Of a stretch of 64,000 bases of DNA, positions 48,601-60,850 are shown piece by piece. Origin of the DNA: Pyrrhosoma nymphula (taxonomy: Eukaryota > Arthropoda > Insecta > Odonata > Coenagrionidae); NCBI GenBank assembly GCA_963573305.1, contig OY754332.1, positions 144,639,977 through 144,703,976 of the forward strand. Direction: 5' to 3'. How positions within the stretch are numbered: the first letter of the stretch is position 1; the number at the start of each line of letters is the position of its first letter. The notes beneath the pieces were generated by a model. The model saw only the letters and a program-made list of their open reading frames with translations. It had not been told where the DNA came from and ran no database searches. The position numbers and the translations under genes were made by a program.

Positions 48601-49342
48601 ACACTCATATGAACATTGTGGTTGTATATTGATAATGTTTCACATTCTGTGCCATCAGAAGGGAAATATGTATTTCATAAAATCGCCAATGCTGCTTGCC
48701 AATAATGCTTGATAATGGCAGTGTTTGCCGAAACTTAGGTCGGTAGAATAAAACTTGTTTGAAAATTTTACTAAGTGTTTCTGTAATAATGTTGTGTCAT
48801 TTCGTTGACTTGGTTCCCACTTAGCTGTAGCACCATTTAAAGGTAAACTTGGCTGCTTTCGGATTTTATGCTAAATACAAGGACCCAAGATGCATGTATT
48901 CCCCCCATGCACCTTTCGCGTCCGAAAACAGGCTGGCATCTACCAACACACATCTGCCTCACAACTCCTACGATTTCCGGGTTTCTTTTCCTTTCCTCAT
49001 TTTTCTTGCATTTCTAAGGGTGTAACTCGTTGGTTCCATTGATACTGAATCAGTTACAAAAAATTGGACATTACAAAAAATCGATTACATTCTAAAAGAT
49101 TCGGGTTTCGACGCATAAGACGCGATAATTTTGTGCTTCAAGACTCAGGTCGGGTAGATATTAATGATAAATTGTTTACTAAGGTAGTTTCATTTTATAG
49201 AAAAAGCTCTAATCTTTTCATTAATATCAAAATATTAACCCTTTGCCGAACTACTTTTCGAGCAATTTGCCCGAAAATACAAGCTGTTTTACTTGGCCTA
49301 GCTTACGGCTATGCGCTTCAGATAGATTATTGAAAAAATTAG
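42653..49342. other. Long, mostly AT-rich stretch with no supported gene
   Basis: Two less AT-rich patches deserve mention. At 42761-42982 (plus) a frame stays open for 73 codons from a TTG, with peptide text such as NLHVCYTQQVPVRYSGLDVQ. At 46661-47065 (plus) 134 codons are open, ending near AATAAATAATTCAATAAATG, which could hold polyadenylation signals. Neither shows a domain I recognise or clear splice sites, so they are left uncalled. Confidence 0.35.
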
Positions 49343-49397
49343 AATTTCGTCAAATTGGAATTTCGTCTAATTGGAATTTCGAAAAATTGGAATTTCT
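49343..49397. repeat. Short tandem repeat, 3.4 x 16 bp
   Basis: Units AATTTCGTCAAATTGG (49343), AATTTCGTCTAATTGG (49359), AATTTCGAAAAATTGG (49375) and a partial unit at 49391. Confidence 0.9.
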
Positions 49398-50023
49398 AAC
49401 ACCTAGATTTCGTCAAAAACTAATGGTGTGTAATTTGTATTTTTCTCAACTCTTTATAAAAATTAATATATTAATCACCGCAGTAATGTTTACAGAATTG
49501 CAAAAAAAACTGCTGTTTTGAAGGCTTTTTAGCCGTACGGCGTGAAAGAATGAGTCTAGTTAGAGGCTTATGTAGATATATTTATTTAATTATTGAGAAT
49601 TTTGGTCATATATAACTATATTTTTGCGCCATTAATGTTACAATATTTGCTTCACACTTCTTACAAACGCTGAAATTTAAATATAAAATTCGAATATGTC
49701 CTCCATTATGACTAGGGAACTATCTCGCGCAAACTACCTGCGACTATTCAAGAAATTGATATGTATAGTTGCAGGTGAGAGTGAGACACAAATTCATTGA
49801 AACAAATCTCGCTGTCCGTCCCTCCCCCAATTCTTTCTCTCTCACTATCGAGTGGCAGGACTCGTAACACTCCCTGCCACACGCGTTTGCGGCGCCTCGC
49901 AGGGTTTCCAGCAGATACATTTGCACCTAAACCAGCTCTCTCCTTGGTTGCTGACCTCACATCCCATGCCACACCCCCTCGTGGCGACTAGCTGGGCCAA
50001 GCGTGGATGTATGTAGGTGAGAG
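49398..50023. other. Transition from AT-rich to GC-rich, no gene seen
   Basis: GC content rises from about 49800. A pyrimidine-rich tract (CCTCCCCCAATTCTTTCTCT) lies near 49820. Confidence 0.3.
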
Positions 50024-50430
50024 GTGCTGAAGCAGGCGTCTCGGACGAAGGTTTCTGCACTCGCATTTGCCGCTCCGTCCGGTGTTTTGGTCCGAGGCGT
50101 GGCCTTGAAAGGGACGGGGGTCGTCGGGTGCCCTTCGTCACTCACGCAGAGTCCCTGGACGACGGGAGATTGGAAAGCACGCCGCGCTAAGGGGTGCGTC
50201 ATTGGGGGAGGAGGCAGGTGTGGGCAGGGTTGGAGAGGGGGAAGAGGGGGCACGGGAGACCCCCACGGACACTCACCAGGTGATCTCGGGGAGGGGCGTG
50301 GATGTTTACGGCCGCCTCTTCCCTCAACTACTGCGCGTGTGGTCACTGCCGAATGCTGAGACCCAGAAAGGCGCTACCCCCGCGCGTCTGCGGCTTCATT
50401 CCGACCGAGGTCCAGGAACCGAGATAAGCA
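50024..50430 (-). promoter_or_regulatory. CpG island with a candidate minus-strand 5' exon
   Basis: This is a CpG-dense block. On the minus strand CCTG|GTGAGT places a strong splice donor after 50277. The preceding minus-strand sequence (50278 to about 50450) has only a short ORF (from ATGAAGCCGCAG, 18 codons), so the exon would be largely untranslated. It is a candidate 5' exon for the minus-strand gene at 1-408, which has an acceptor at 535 and needs an upstream exon. Long plus-strand ORFs here reflect GC richness. Confidence 0.35.
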
Positions 50431-51004
50431 TAACAGACGAGTCGCGTGTGCGGAATTTGAAGGATCTGTCAACGAATCACGCAGAAAGAAAATGAATAGG
50501 AGAAGTAATTCAATCGGCCGCGATAGCCACGTGAACTCGCCGTCCTGGCAATCTAAAGATCACGTTTTCGGACACATATGTAGTTCTTGACTTCGAATTA
50601 AAGAAATAGAGAGCGAGAGATCTTGAGCGAAATTTGGTCTTCATAGCCCTCGCTAACATATAATCCTCGGCACATTACCTGAAGACCTATTCCCTGGGGG
50701 GCAAGTCTGTAAATTTTGCTGCCCGTCGACAAACGTCGTTTGTCTCTCCTGTGGCCTTAATAGACATTTGAGAATATACAAACCTCATTCTTCTTGACCA
50801 TGAATAATTTTAGCGACGTCGAAAACTAGACACTTGATCGAGTGAGCGATTTTACGTAAAATTAACGACTAAATTCACTTACATAGACATGGACAAAACT
50901 GTTGACTGTCGAGAAAAATGTGACTTAAGGGGGTTGCAAAGTTATATGTATGTCACAGTGGAGACATTTAACGCTTGCCGACGGGTGACAAAACATACAC
51001 CCAA
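50431..51004. other. Non-coding stretch, no feature seen
   Basis: Moderately AT-rich; no ORF with a domain. Confidence 0.3.
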
Positions 51005-51100
51005 TAGCTCACCCCTGGTGGGAGACATTTCGTCGAGGTGGGACTCAATTCAGTGCCCTGGATGTAGGGAGACGAGGACGTTACCCCGCCACCAATGGCC
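51005..51100 (-). mobile_element. SINE family A fragment, copy 3
   Basis: The phrase CGAGGACGTTACCCCGCC at 51073-51090 is shared with copy 1 (22280-22298) and marks the head region on the minus strand. The rest is strongly diverged. Confidence 0.45.
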
Positions 51101-54100
51101 AAGTCAGCAGGTGTGACATTGCCTTATCAGTTGCAAGCCGTAAAACTCAAGTCCTCAGTTAGAAGTCAAGCATTCACGTTAAGCTGAAATGAATCCATCT
51201 ACGTTTACGTTTAACCCTATGAGCCGCCAAAATTACGTGTGATAGTTTCTGCAGGGATACCAGCATTCTTCTACGAATATTGTTGCTAACCTTTTGCAGC
51301 AACAGGGATGGGAATCGCTTTCAGACCGTCGACTAAAATTTAGACTTTATCTGTTATGTCCAGACCAATTTGTTTTCTGACGGCGTTGGAAGCATTTTGC
51401 GTAATCAGAAATACTACAGTAGATCGGATCATGGTAATAAAATTAGGGAACTAAACTGCAGAACGGACAGATTTAAAATGCCGTTTTTCCCGCGAACGAT
51501 AAGATCATAACAGCTGCCAATTAGACTTTTTACTAGGTTTGTCGATATGTAGTGTAGCCAGGTCGTTGATTTACTTCCTAATAATTATATCCTTATCTGC
51601 TACCAAGAACTAACAGTACGCCATGCATGTTTTCAGAATGACTCTAATATCTCTGTCCATTAATGTAGTTGTAGATGTAGTTGCAAAATACATTAATACT
51701 ATCGGTCCCTCTAACATTAGTAGCATACCTACAGTGTACTGCATGCTTATGAGGCGTCACCTTGAGACAAGCATTAGCAATGTATACTAATGAATCTATA
51801 ACTTAGTAGTTAGTTGCACTAACTTTAATAGTGTAGTGCATGTTGGTGACTACTCACCCTCTGCCACACACCCTTGAGATGGCTTGCAGGGTATTTTGTA
51901 AACTAGCGCGAAATAAAACTTCAATGCAAGTGAACTGTTGTCCCATTTACGGTTTGGGCGCTTACCTGTAGCTTTTTTTTTTAAATCGCGAGTGGTGCGA
52001 GAGAAAGCAAGTATTTAAATCCACCCTAGCATATTCATCTTCCTTCTTCTGAGTGGTCGAATCTAACGACGCGGTGAGTCTAATGTACGCTGACGAGTGT
52101 TTGAATCAAGTCTAAGTTCCCAGTGATTTTCCTAAAGTCTTTATCTCGCCTTCTTTCTTCATGTTTGGTATCTCGCCTTCTTTCTTCACGTTTGGAGGGA
52201 CAATAAATGAACCTATCATTACTTTCTCTGTTACTTTGTCTATTCTTTTTCTCATGAACCATCATTTTTTACATGTTCTCACCTCTGCAATAAAACGCTT
52301 GTTCTTAACTTATGCTGAAATTATTTTACTGCCAACATTTTAAGGTAACCGCTGATTTGTCAGTGAATGGAGGTGGGTGGACAACAAATTTGTCAATGCC
52401 TTGAGGTTTTGATATAAAAGAGGTTATGAAGCTCATATGTCTGGGGGCCACATAGTTACTGTCTATGCCGATGAAGCAAATGCTCTTTAGTGGACTAGGT
52501 GATTACATCCATCGATTAAGCAGGTAAAACGTATTTACTTCACAGGTTGAGTTTTCGAGTTCTGCGTCCCCGCTTCGAAGCCGAGTCCACACCTTGTAAG
52601 GCAGTGTTTTCAATCTGTGATATACTGGCTTCCTTATTTTTTTAGCATGAAAGTTCAAACTTAACGATGGCAGTTTTTTCCACGACACTGCTTAGAGAAA
52701 AGATAGCTAAAGGGGATTAGCCAGCCGGAGCGAAAATGACCTCAGCCATCGATCTCTCTGACGAGCGACAACAGGCGGTAAGCCGCCATGATGAGCCATC
52801 CTAGTTCGAGAGCTATTATTTTAATTCTACCCCCAATGTCTCTCGTTTGATACCTTTCAGCGTCGTTTTTCGGCGAGATTTCTCTCTATCCCCGTAAGTT
52901 GAGTGTGTAGCGGCCGTTTTGCGGGTAGGCGGGAATTAAGATTGCTGAGTAGGGTGTCAAGACTGTTCTGTGGTGCCTGTCTGTCAACACAGTGAATTGG
53001 TTCAAGGGGACGCGAGTGTCGATGACGGGTTTCCCTTACCTTTCCTGAGAATTCGGTGAGTAAATGCAATTCTTTATGAGTAGTGTGTTTGTCACTTTTC
53101 ATTCGATCCCTTGAGCTATGTCGTGAGTCTAGCTTACGAACATACAGCAAATACTTCAACTCCACGAGCTTGACGCTATTATCAAGCGGAACTGAGACAA
53201 TATCATAGAAATATATCAAGTTAAAAAATCAGGATGGAAGGAATGAAGTAGCGCATTCATTGATACTGTAGTTCTTTCCATCATAAGTCCTTATATATTC
53301 AAATGGTTTTAAATATGTTTCCATTTCTCCCTAATTATGAATAAATATCATTATTAGTGTAGCAGATCTCATTGAGTTTAAATATCGCATCACATATTAA
53401 TAACTGTAGATGATTTATGAAACCATTGTGATTTGCCTAAAATTTCAATACCGGTTAAGCATGAAAAGTTGATATTGAGCACTTTAATTACTACATTTGG
53501 TTTGATTCTCGAATCATTGCAAAATGACCATAGCTATCGACGCACCCTATAAATCTAAACCTCTCTAATCTCGAATAATTTGTCGGTTATGACTCCAATT
53601 GCAACGCTTATAGAAAGGTTCCAATGACATGCCACACTCGCGCTCGGCTATAGGTTGATCTTGAAAATATCAGGTACTAGTTCACGTCTATTCTTTAATT
53701 GGCTGATCTGGAGAAAATATACATAATGATAATCTCGAGGACGCTCTGATCGGTTGCCCATGAAATGGAGCATTTAATATTTTTATGAAAAATCATCGAT
53801 TAACCTACGGTGCTGTTGCTGCATCGCTAGGTAAGTAGCGGTTTACTTAAGGCGGAGAACATATCTTTAAGAGCCTATTTTTCGCGCAATGCTTGTTTCC
53901 ATTGTGTATACCTTGTATGTTTTCATGCAACTGTTCCCAGAACATAAGCTAACGGCAATTATTTATCACTAGCCATTTATAAAGCTTATGGATTTATCGC
54001 ATATTAACATTTTCAAATGTAGACATGGCACGATTTTTCGCAGTCGTCTCAATAAAATGGAAATAAGTGGTAATGAGGGACTAGCCTGGATCGTAACTTT

Positions 54101-55573
54101 AACAGGAGTCTCCAGCTACGGCACCCAGTCCAGGAACTTTTTATTTTGAATTTCGCACATTCGAAGAAGGAAATTTACAATCCCTCGTATTGCTTATTTT
54201 ACATGACATTGGCATATCATCTCGTAAAAAATCTCTAGCGATAATTTATCCTTCCATATTGTTTGAGCTCAGACCTTTTACGCGTTTGAATGAACGAGAC
54301 TCGAGGCGTTTTCCCGTCAAAGTGTATCTTTTCTGCCGTGGCTCGCAAGGCGAAGTATGGATAGGCTCGACGTCTTGATGAGAGCGATACCGTTGACGGC
54401 TGGCGGAGACACGCAATGTGGAACACGCTGTGCCATTTAACGCCGTTTCAAAATGTAAACGTCAAAATCAACAAATTGATTCATCGTCATGTTCAACGCT
54501 TACAAATTATTCCACTCTGCCAACCTCCGGGAAACTTCACTTCCTTATTAGGCACATCGTCGACGACATGAAACGAGTTGCGTTCATGTGTCCGGGAGAA
54601 GATCATTTGAATCCAAGAGCTCTTTGACCAACGAATAGCTAACTCTTTCTAGGGCTATGAAAGTGAAAGAACCCGTCATCTAACGAGGGGAAGGAGCGGG
54701 GAAGTTTGTAATCTCTTGGATTCCTCCTAGCAAATAAGCGAAAGCTGATGAGCGTAATTGAACGTATTAGCTGTCAATATGAATATCGTTGCTCTCCTGT
54801 TGAAACCCGATCTAGTTTTCTTCCCAAGTGTTAAAGGCTTTTCGGTAGCAGAGATTTATTCCTCCAAGTGTATATGGCAGTGTACTTAGCCAAACTAATC
54901 CAAGAGAAGGAGGTAGAGGAGAGTGGGAGAATGACAGCAAGCGGGAGTGTTAATATGGCATATTTTCAGAACGAAGCAAACGTTAATGAGGAGGGTGGCT
55001 GAAATGCGTCCACAAATTAAAGCACTTGTAAACTGCCAGAGAAAATCACATTACGCGAAGGGGTGTTCGCACGACTCGATAAAGAGTAGGTATCCGAACG
55101 AAGTGTCACCATTTATTGGAAAATGAATTTCATAATTGCATAGCGGTTCAATATGTTGTGTACTTAACCAATTGGCTGCAGTAAAATGTAAGAAAGTGGG
55201 GTGAGAAAATTTCATAGAGCCAAAATATGTTGAATTGGTGTGAGACAGATTTCTGGAGATCAGAATAGGGACATAACACGAGGAAGAAAAATGAAGTTTG
55301 AAGCATAAATCTTGGGTCCAAAACTATAACTAGGTAAATCAAACTTTATCGGTTTTGTGTTATCTAAATCCATAAGTTTCCAAAGTAGTAACTTTCAAAT
55401 GCTACAAGTGGATAACAAAACGATGCATCTTGAGTCACTCACCCATCGATTTCCCATTACCCAACACAGGGAGATGACATTCTGTAAGTGTACAAATGTA
55501 AAACCTACATGATATCAAAAGAGTAGATTTTCAGTCAACTTGTTCTAGTATTGAACCTACGAAATATGCATGT
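51101..55573. other. AT-rich stretch, no gene supported
   Basis: Contains a tandem duplication at 52142-52195 (27-bp unit TATCTCGCCTTCTTTCTTCA..., one mismatch). A 120-codon minus-strand ORF at 52857-53219 has no domain. On the plus strand 52860-53064 has acceptor-like ACCTTTCAG and donor-like GGTGAGTAA edges, but no frame is open through it. Confidence 0.35.
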
Positions 55574-55592
55574 TTAACCCTTTCGCTGCTGT

Positions 55593-55647
55593 GAACGTAG
55601 GAGCTACGTTCGCCCGGTGGACTGCTGTGAACGTAGCTCCTACGTTC
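55593..55647. repeat. Mirrored subterminal palindromes of the piggyBac element
   Basis: Positions 55593-55611 read GAACGTAGGAGCTACGTTC, an 8-bp-arm palindrome with a GAG centre. Positions 55629-55647 are its exact reverse complement (centre CTC). The preceding CTGCTGT is also repeated, so the 36-bp unit starting at the terminus is tandemly duplicated with its centre inverted. Confidence 0.9.
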
Positions 55648-55852
55648 CGTTGGCAAGTGGTCGCTTCTACCCGCGCCTCCGAACTTTCTCTTTTTCCGCG
55701 AAGGTTTCGCGCTTGGAGTTCATTGTTATACTAATCCCTTCCTAGGATCATTAGTGACCTGTGAGTTGTAGGTGTTCGGTATTGATTTTTCAGAGGGGAA
55801 AAGGTGAGCATATTTTTAGATTTTACTTTTCCGCATCAGTGAGTGAAGGGTC

Positions 55853-57540
55853 ATGATGGCAAGTAGAAGTGTTTCTCGCGACCGGAAGAGGAGAATGCCT
55901 TTTCAAGGAGAGGACGAAGATATTCTTGTTGAATTATTTGCATCGGATAGTGAAAATGAAAATTTTAGCGATAAGTTTGTAAGTTCTTCGGAAGAAAGTG
56001 ACGATTCAGAAGTTGAATCAGATAGTGATCTCCTGCCGCCTCAGGTTGACATAGGCTCAGCATCTTCCAGTGTTTGGTGCAGTGCCCGTGATTTTACTCC
56101 TCATATTTTTGAGTTTGACGACTCTGCAGCTGGAATTCAGGACAATTGTGGGATCGACGAGAACACAAGTGAGTGTGGCTTTTTTGAAGTCTTTTTTGAT
56201 AATTGTTTGATGACTCACATTGTTGACGAGACAAACGAGAATGTAAATATTGCCGAAATGTATGTTTTTTTGGCACTTTGTTTACTTATGCCTCTCGTAA
56301 GAAAACATGCAATCCAAGATTACTGGGCTAAAGATCCTCTCCTTAGAACTTCCATCTTTGGGAAGTATATATCTCGAGATCGCTTTATTTTGATTTTGCG
56401 CTGTCTGCATTTGACAGATAACAATGTTCCTGATAAGAATGATCCCCTTTGGAAAATAAACCATGTATTTTCCTACCTCAAAAATAGATTCAATCATGTT
56501 TTTAAGCCATTTCGTAAGGTGGTTATTGATGAATCCCTGGTGCTCTTCAAAGGGAGATTAGGATTCAAACAGTATATTCCATCTAAAAGGCATCGATTTG
56601 GAATAAAAAGTTTTGTACTTGGTGATTGCGCGACCGGTATTTTGTTGGACATGATTGTTTACACTGGAATGAAAACAAAGATAAGGAGAGATAGTGACTT
56701 GGGGGTGTCTGGTGAGGTTGTGAAAACGTTGTTGGAAAAACATTTGAATAAAGGACACGTTCTGTACACTGACAATTATTATACAAGCCCAAAGCTTAGT
56801 CAATTTCTTGCTGAACGTAGAACCGGTTCTTGTGGCACAGTGAGGGTAAACAGAAAAAATATGCCAAAATTTACGCAAAAGATGTCCAAGGGTGAATTTG
56901 AGAAGAAAAACAATGGGAATATTATTGCTATGACGTGGAGTGATAAACGTGATGTTTGTGTCTTGTCCACAATTCACGAGGGTAAAATGGTGGATAGTGG
57001 TAAAAGATGTTTTCAAACAAACGAAAAAATACTCAAACCGGATGCTATTGTTGACTTCATATTACAAACATGAGGTTAGTTGATAAGTCTGATATGATGG
57101 TGGGCTCTGTGGAGTGTGTAAGAAAGACATTGAAATGGTATAAAAAATTGTTTTTTCTCCTTGTTGATGTCAGTATGTTGAACGCATATTATTTGTGTAA
57201 GATAAGCACCGGGAAAAAAATTCCCATGAAGAAATTTATTCATATTGTTGTTCGTCAGTTACTGGGAAAATACGGTGTTGTGGTAAATTCTAGGCCAACA
57301 GGCCGGGCAAGTTTGAATTGTAATGAAAACATTGGTGAGAGACTAACAGCAAGGCATTTCTGTGAAAAAATTCCAGAGACTGAAAGAAAGAAGCATGCCC
57401 AAAGACCATGTTTTGTATGCAAGCATACCAAGCTTAGAAAGGGTGTCAGAAAAGACACGCGATATTGGTGCCGTGATTGTGACAAGGCGTTATGTTTTGA
57501 AGGTTGTTTTCGAGAATATCACACTTTGAAAATATTTTGA
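55853..57540 (+). pseudogene. piggyBac transposase, near full length, one frameshift
   Basis: The first frame (55853-57073, 406 codons) starts MMASRSVSRDRKRR. It has an acidic N-terminal region (residues 20-60) and then the DDE-like core: D226 in KVVIDES and D307 in VLYTDNYYTS. Residue 400 begins the VDF stretch before the conserved glycine/VD motif. There the frame ends at TGA (57071-57073), and the protein continues in another frame from 57070 (156 codons): VDKSDMMVGSVECVRKTLKW supplies the third catalytic aspartate region. The C-terminal cysteine-rich zinc domain follows (CxxC at residues 114-117, CxxC at 134-137, then C142, C146, H151). Total length of about 560 residues is normal for the family. 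Apart from the shift near 57070 and an MRL in place of the usual MGG, it looks intact. It cuts and pastes at TTAA in relatives; this copy should be inactive unless bypassed. Confidence 0.92.
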
Positions 57541-58251
57541 TTGTTACCTCAAGTAGATTGGACAGTAAAAAAAGTATTCTCAAAATTTGTTGTTTTTTTA
57601 GTGTACCTAACAGTTCATCATCACCCTCTACCTACGCAGCAAATATTAGTTGGCGCAGAATGTATGCATCCGTGAATTTGACAACTATTATCCAGAGAAC
57701 TTCTTGGTTAACTTTTATGAAGCAGACATCAAAATATAGCTTGTTTAAAGGCAGGTGAAATAATTACGAATTTAACGTTTTTCAATTCTAATGAAAATTG
57801 GTTCTCCGGGCGAAAAGAGTTTTTTTATTGACCACTAAGAAGTGCGGCCTAAATTTCGGAGAATACTTAGCAAAAACATTAGGCTTGATGGCAGTTCAAC
57901 TTGACCACATTAGTGCTTCAACTTTTTTAAGTATTATTCTCAAAGGTCGGATTTAGGCGAATCTTCGAAAGTTGAGCATTGCTTTTGGGGGTCAAAAAAT
58001 TAGTTCTATTTTCTCCCTCGCCCAGAAAGCAAATATTTAATAATGATGGAAAATGTTTTGTTAATACAATTTTGACATGGATTAAAACAGGCTATGCTTT
58101 GATGTCTGTTTCATAAAAATTGGTCGAGACGTTCTCTGGATAAGAGGTCCCAAACTGAAAGAACATAATTTTTCTGCCAACGAAGGTGACCGCTCACTTT
58201 TTCGCCGCACAGGGGCTGGGATGTCTCCGCAGTTTGACCGCAGCAAAAGGG
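57541..58251 (+). other. piggyBac 3' non-coding region
   Basis: AT-rich segment between the transposase stop and the right terminal repeat. An 84-codon ORF at 57504-57758 is not meaningful. No polyadenylation signal close to the stop is obvious. Confidence 0.7.
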
Positions 58252-58255
58252 TTAA

Positions 58256-60359
58256 ATATCAACCGTGAATAATCTGGGTCAAAAGCCATGGATAAAGAGC
58301 AGAAACCTTCGTTCTATTTCACTGGATGATCAATACAACAACGCATAAAAATAACTGAGCCCCTCATCGCATTTCCTTATTTTATTTGGCATTTCCTTCG
58401 GAATTATATTCTTCAATGTGTTTTCATGGAACCATTTCACCACTGCATTTACAGAGTACATGTTTTGGGTAGCAAACAAATTATATTATCTTTTGACTGT
58501 TCTGAGATATAGATTGACCCTCTGGTGCCAGTTTCTATATCCTTTGAATGTTGCCGAAGCAGTGTTGCATGAGTAGCAAAAAGTTTTATTTAAGATATAT
58601 ACCGATAACTATGAAATATGCAGTAACTGAATAAACCAAACTGAAACTCGTTTAAGTTACTAAGCCGCTTTAACATATCGCCATCTGATACGCAGTAACA
58701 AACTCGTGCATATTAGTGCCATTGCAAATGTCCTTATTGGTTCCTATCAACAAATTCGACCGTAATTCCTACACTACATATGATGGGATGGTGATCAGAA
58801 TGGTATAATGATCAACAGTTTCTTTAATAAATCTATTTTATGTGCATTATTGAATGGGGCATATCGCTAAATGGTAGAAAACATGGGATTCCGGGAAGCA
58901 TGCAACAGGGAATATCGCAGTCGTTGGAGGTGTTGGTATGCGATGGACCGATAGGAGTTAACGGGGAAACCATGGACGTGGTAGGAGAGGAGTTGCGTGA
59001 GGAAATCAAGAGGAAGCGTTGGTGGAGGGTCGTTGCAGAGGAGAGAACGATGGGAGGGAGGGGATGAGGGAGCAGAAGGATCGGCGTTTTGCATGTGGGG
59101 GAGGTTGCTCGCTCACAGGAAGATCGTCCGAAGGAAATATGGTCACTAAGAGAGGACCAGCAACTTAAATCTTTTATGCCATAAACTCTGAATTACTCGC
59201 ACCATTTCCAAAGATTTAAGCACTCGCATGGAGTATTCAGTGCGCCAAATTATAAATGTTTATAATTGATAAGATGCATTTCAATTTATTGCTACTTCTG
59301 AGCAATTGAATTAATTTTTTCAAAAAGACATGTCTTCGATAAATTTCAATTCTATTTATAATAATATTCACTACAACCTTTCGCAAAAATTACTTCATCA
59401 GTTATTTATTTCCTCTCGCGTTGGTTTACAATAGATGCAAACGCGAGTATTCACGGGTGAGGGAAAGTTGGGAATGTTATTTAGGTAAGGATGACATGAG
59501 GACCGGAGGAAGGTTGGAGGGACACCTGGCACCGGCAGGAGGGTGTTCTCCTATCATATGGTGCCAACAGGTCTGCCGCTTAACGTGTCATCCGATGGCA
59601 AGAGTATTGTTGCACTTGAATTGCTCCTGACTCGTCTCCCATGGAATTCGCTGAAAAGTCACCGACGCTCTGGGTTATCTAACCAGGCCAGTAGTCAGGC
59701 CACATCACCAACCCGACGCTCGTGAATGACATTGACCCAGTAAAGGGTAAGAGGAGAGCGGCAACGATTCGTGATAACCAACGGTTCGTGATAACCTACT
59801 CTAACCGGAAGAATAAACATCGATTGATCGAGAAAAAAAAACACAGGTAACTTAACCAGGGTGATCATCCTTCCATGAAACTGGGAACAATTCTTGAAAA
59901 TTCCGTCATCTCTTTTATAAATCCGGAATTTATCCTAGTTTGTAATTTGAGAACTTATTTTGATTTCCCCGAATTTTACTATGGCGCGGAATATTTCTGG
60001 CGTGGTTTTAAAAATTGGCGTATATATGCTTTCAATGTCCTGAAATAGAGATTTTCAATGTGCTTCTTTCTGTTATTAACATTTCTCCAAACTGTATTCA
60101 ATTGAATGGTGTACGGTGTGAATCTCTGTACAGTATCAGATCGGTGTTTCAGGGAGGCAGTGGAAGGCAGGGAGGCTGTGTTTCAGGGAGGCAGTTAAAT
60201 AAATAAGGAAATGCTTTAGATACATGAACAACCAAACCCAAGATGCATTGCGACCTTCTCGATAAACTTGATTTTCCTCCTGGAAAACTAGGAAAACACG
60301 GTGATTTAGAAAATAGAAGTCAAGTTGCCGCCGAGCTAAGCCACGTATTTTAATCCCTG
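58256..60359. other. Non-coding stretch with a small tandem repeat
   Basis: GTGTTTCAGGGAGGCAGT occurs at 60144-60161 and again at 60178-60195 (34-bp period). 58840-59067 has a purine-rich open frame of 75 codons without a recognised domain. Confidence 0.35.
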
Positions 60360-60850
60360 GCTCCGCACGCTGTTTAGCCCCGCGACATTAAACGTGCGAA
60401 AATCTCTCGCGGGCGTTGATGGGAGATTAAGTGGTGGTGGGGGGGGGGACACGTGGTCGCCGCTTTGAAAGCGACGGAGCCCGAAGGGAGGCGAAAATCG
60501 CTCCTGACCCGGCTCCTCCCTCTTTCATGCTCAGGGTAGGGTCGGCGCGAATCACCGCTTGCGTTAATTAAGGGACGCTAATCCGCTCGTCCGAATTAGC
60601 GCGGGTCGCATGGCGACCACGTGGAGCGCGTCGTTCTGGTCCACGGGGAGTATACAATTGACCGCTCGGGATCCCTTCCCCGCCTGCCTTCCTCGTTGCG
60701 ATTCCTCTAGGCCGCACTCGGCCGTTGTTTCCACTCTGTTGAAATGGGCGGGATTTGGTGGCGAGGGGCGGCGGGTCTGAGTTTGCGTGGTGTGGCGGGC
60801 GCGGAGTGGGACAGGGGCGGCAGTCACAAATCCCTCGTGCCCCTGCGAGT
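60360..60850. promoter_or_regulatory. CpG island, orientation unknown
   Basis: CpG-dense block with several GC boxes (GGGGCGG at about 60765 and 60814) and CACGTG E-boxes (near 60451 and 60619). I see no convincing splice donor or ORF on either strand. Promoter function is inferred from composition and motifs only. Confidence 0.35.

Larger units (their letters stand above)
55574..58255 (+). mobile_element. piggyBac-type DNA transposon with TTAA target duplication
   Basis: TTAA at 55574-55577 and 58252-58255 flanks an element of 2674 bases. The terminal inverted repeats begin CCCTTTCGCTGCTGTGAACG (from 55578) and, read inward from 58251, CCCTTTTGCTGCGGTCAAAC. CCC ends and TTAA targets are diagnostic of piggyBac. 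The interior encodes one transposase, broken by a frameshift. A pair of mirrored palindromes sits just inside the left end. The right subterminal region has no obvious equivalent. Confidence 0.95.

Noticed and set aside
49845..50359. Overlapping ORFs of 97-129 codons in the 50-kb island
   Set aside because: Low-complexity G/P/R-rich translations in multiple frames, a base-composition effect.
52857..53219. Possible exon with acceptor- and donor-like edges, and a 120-codon antisense ORF
   Set aside because: All three plus-strand frames contain stops and the antisense ORF has no domain; at most an untranslated exon, not supportable.
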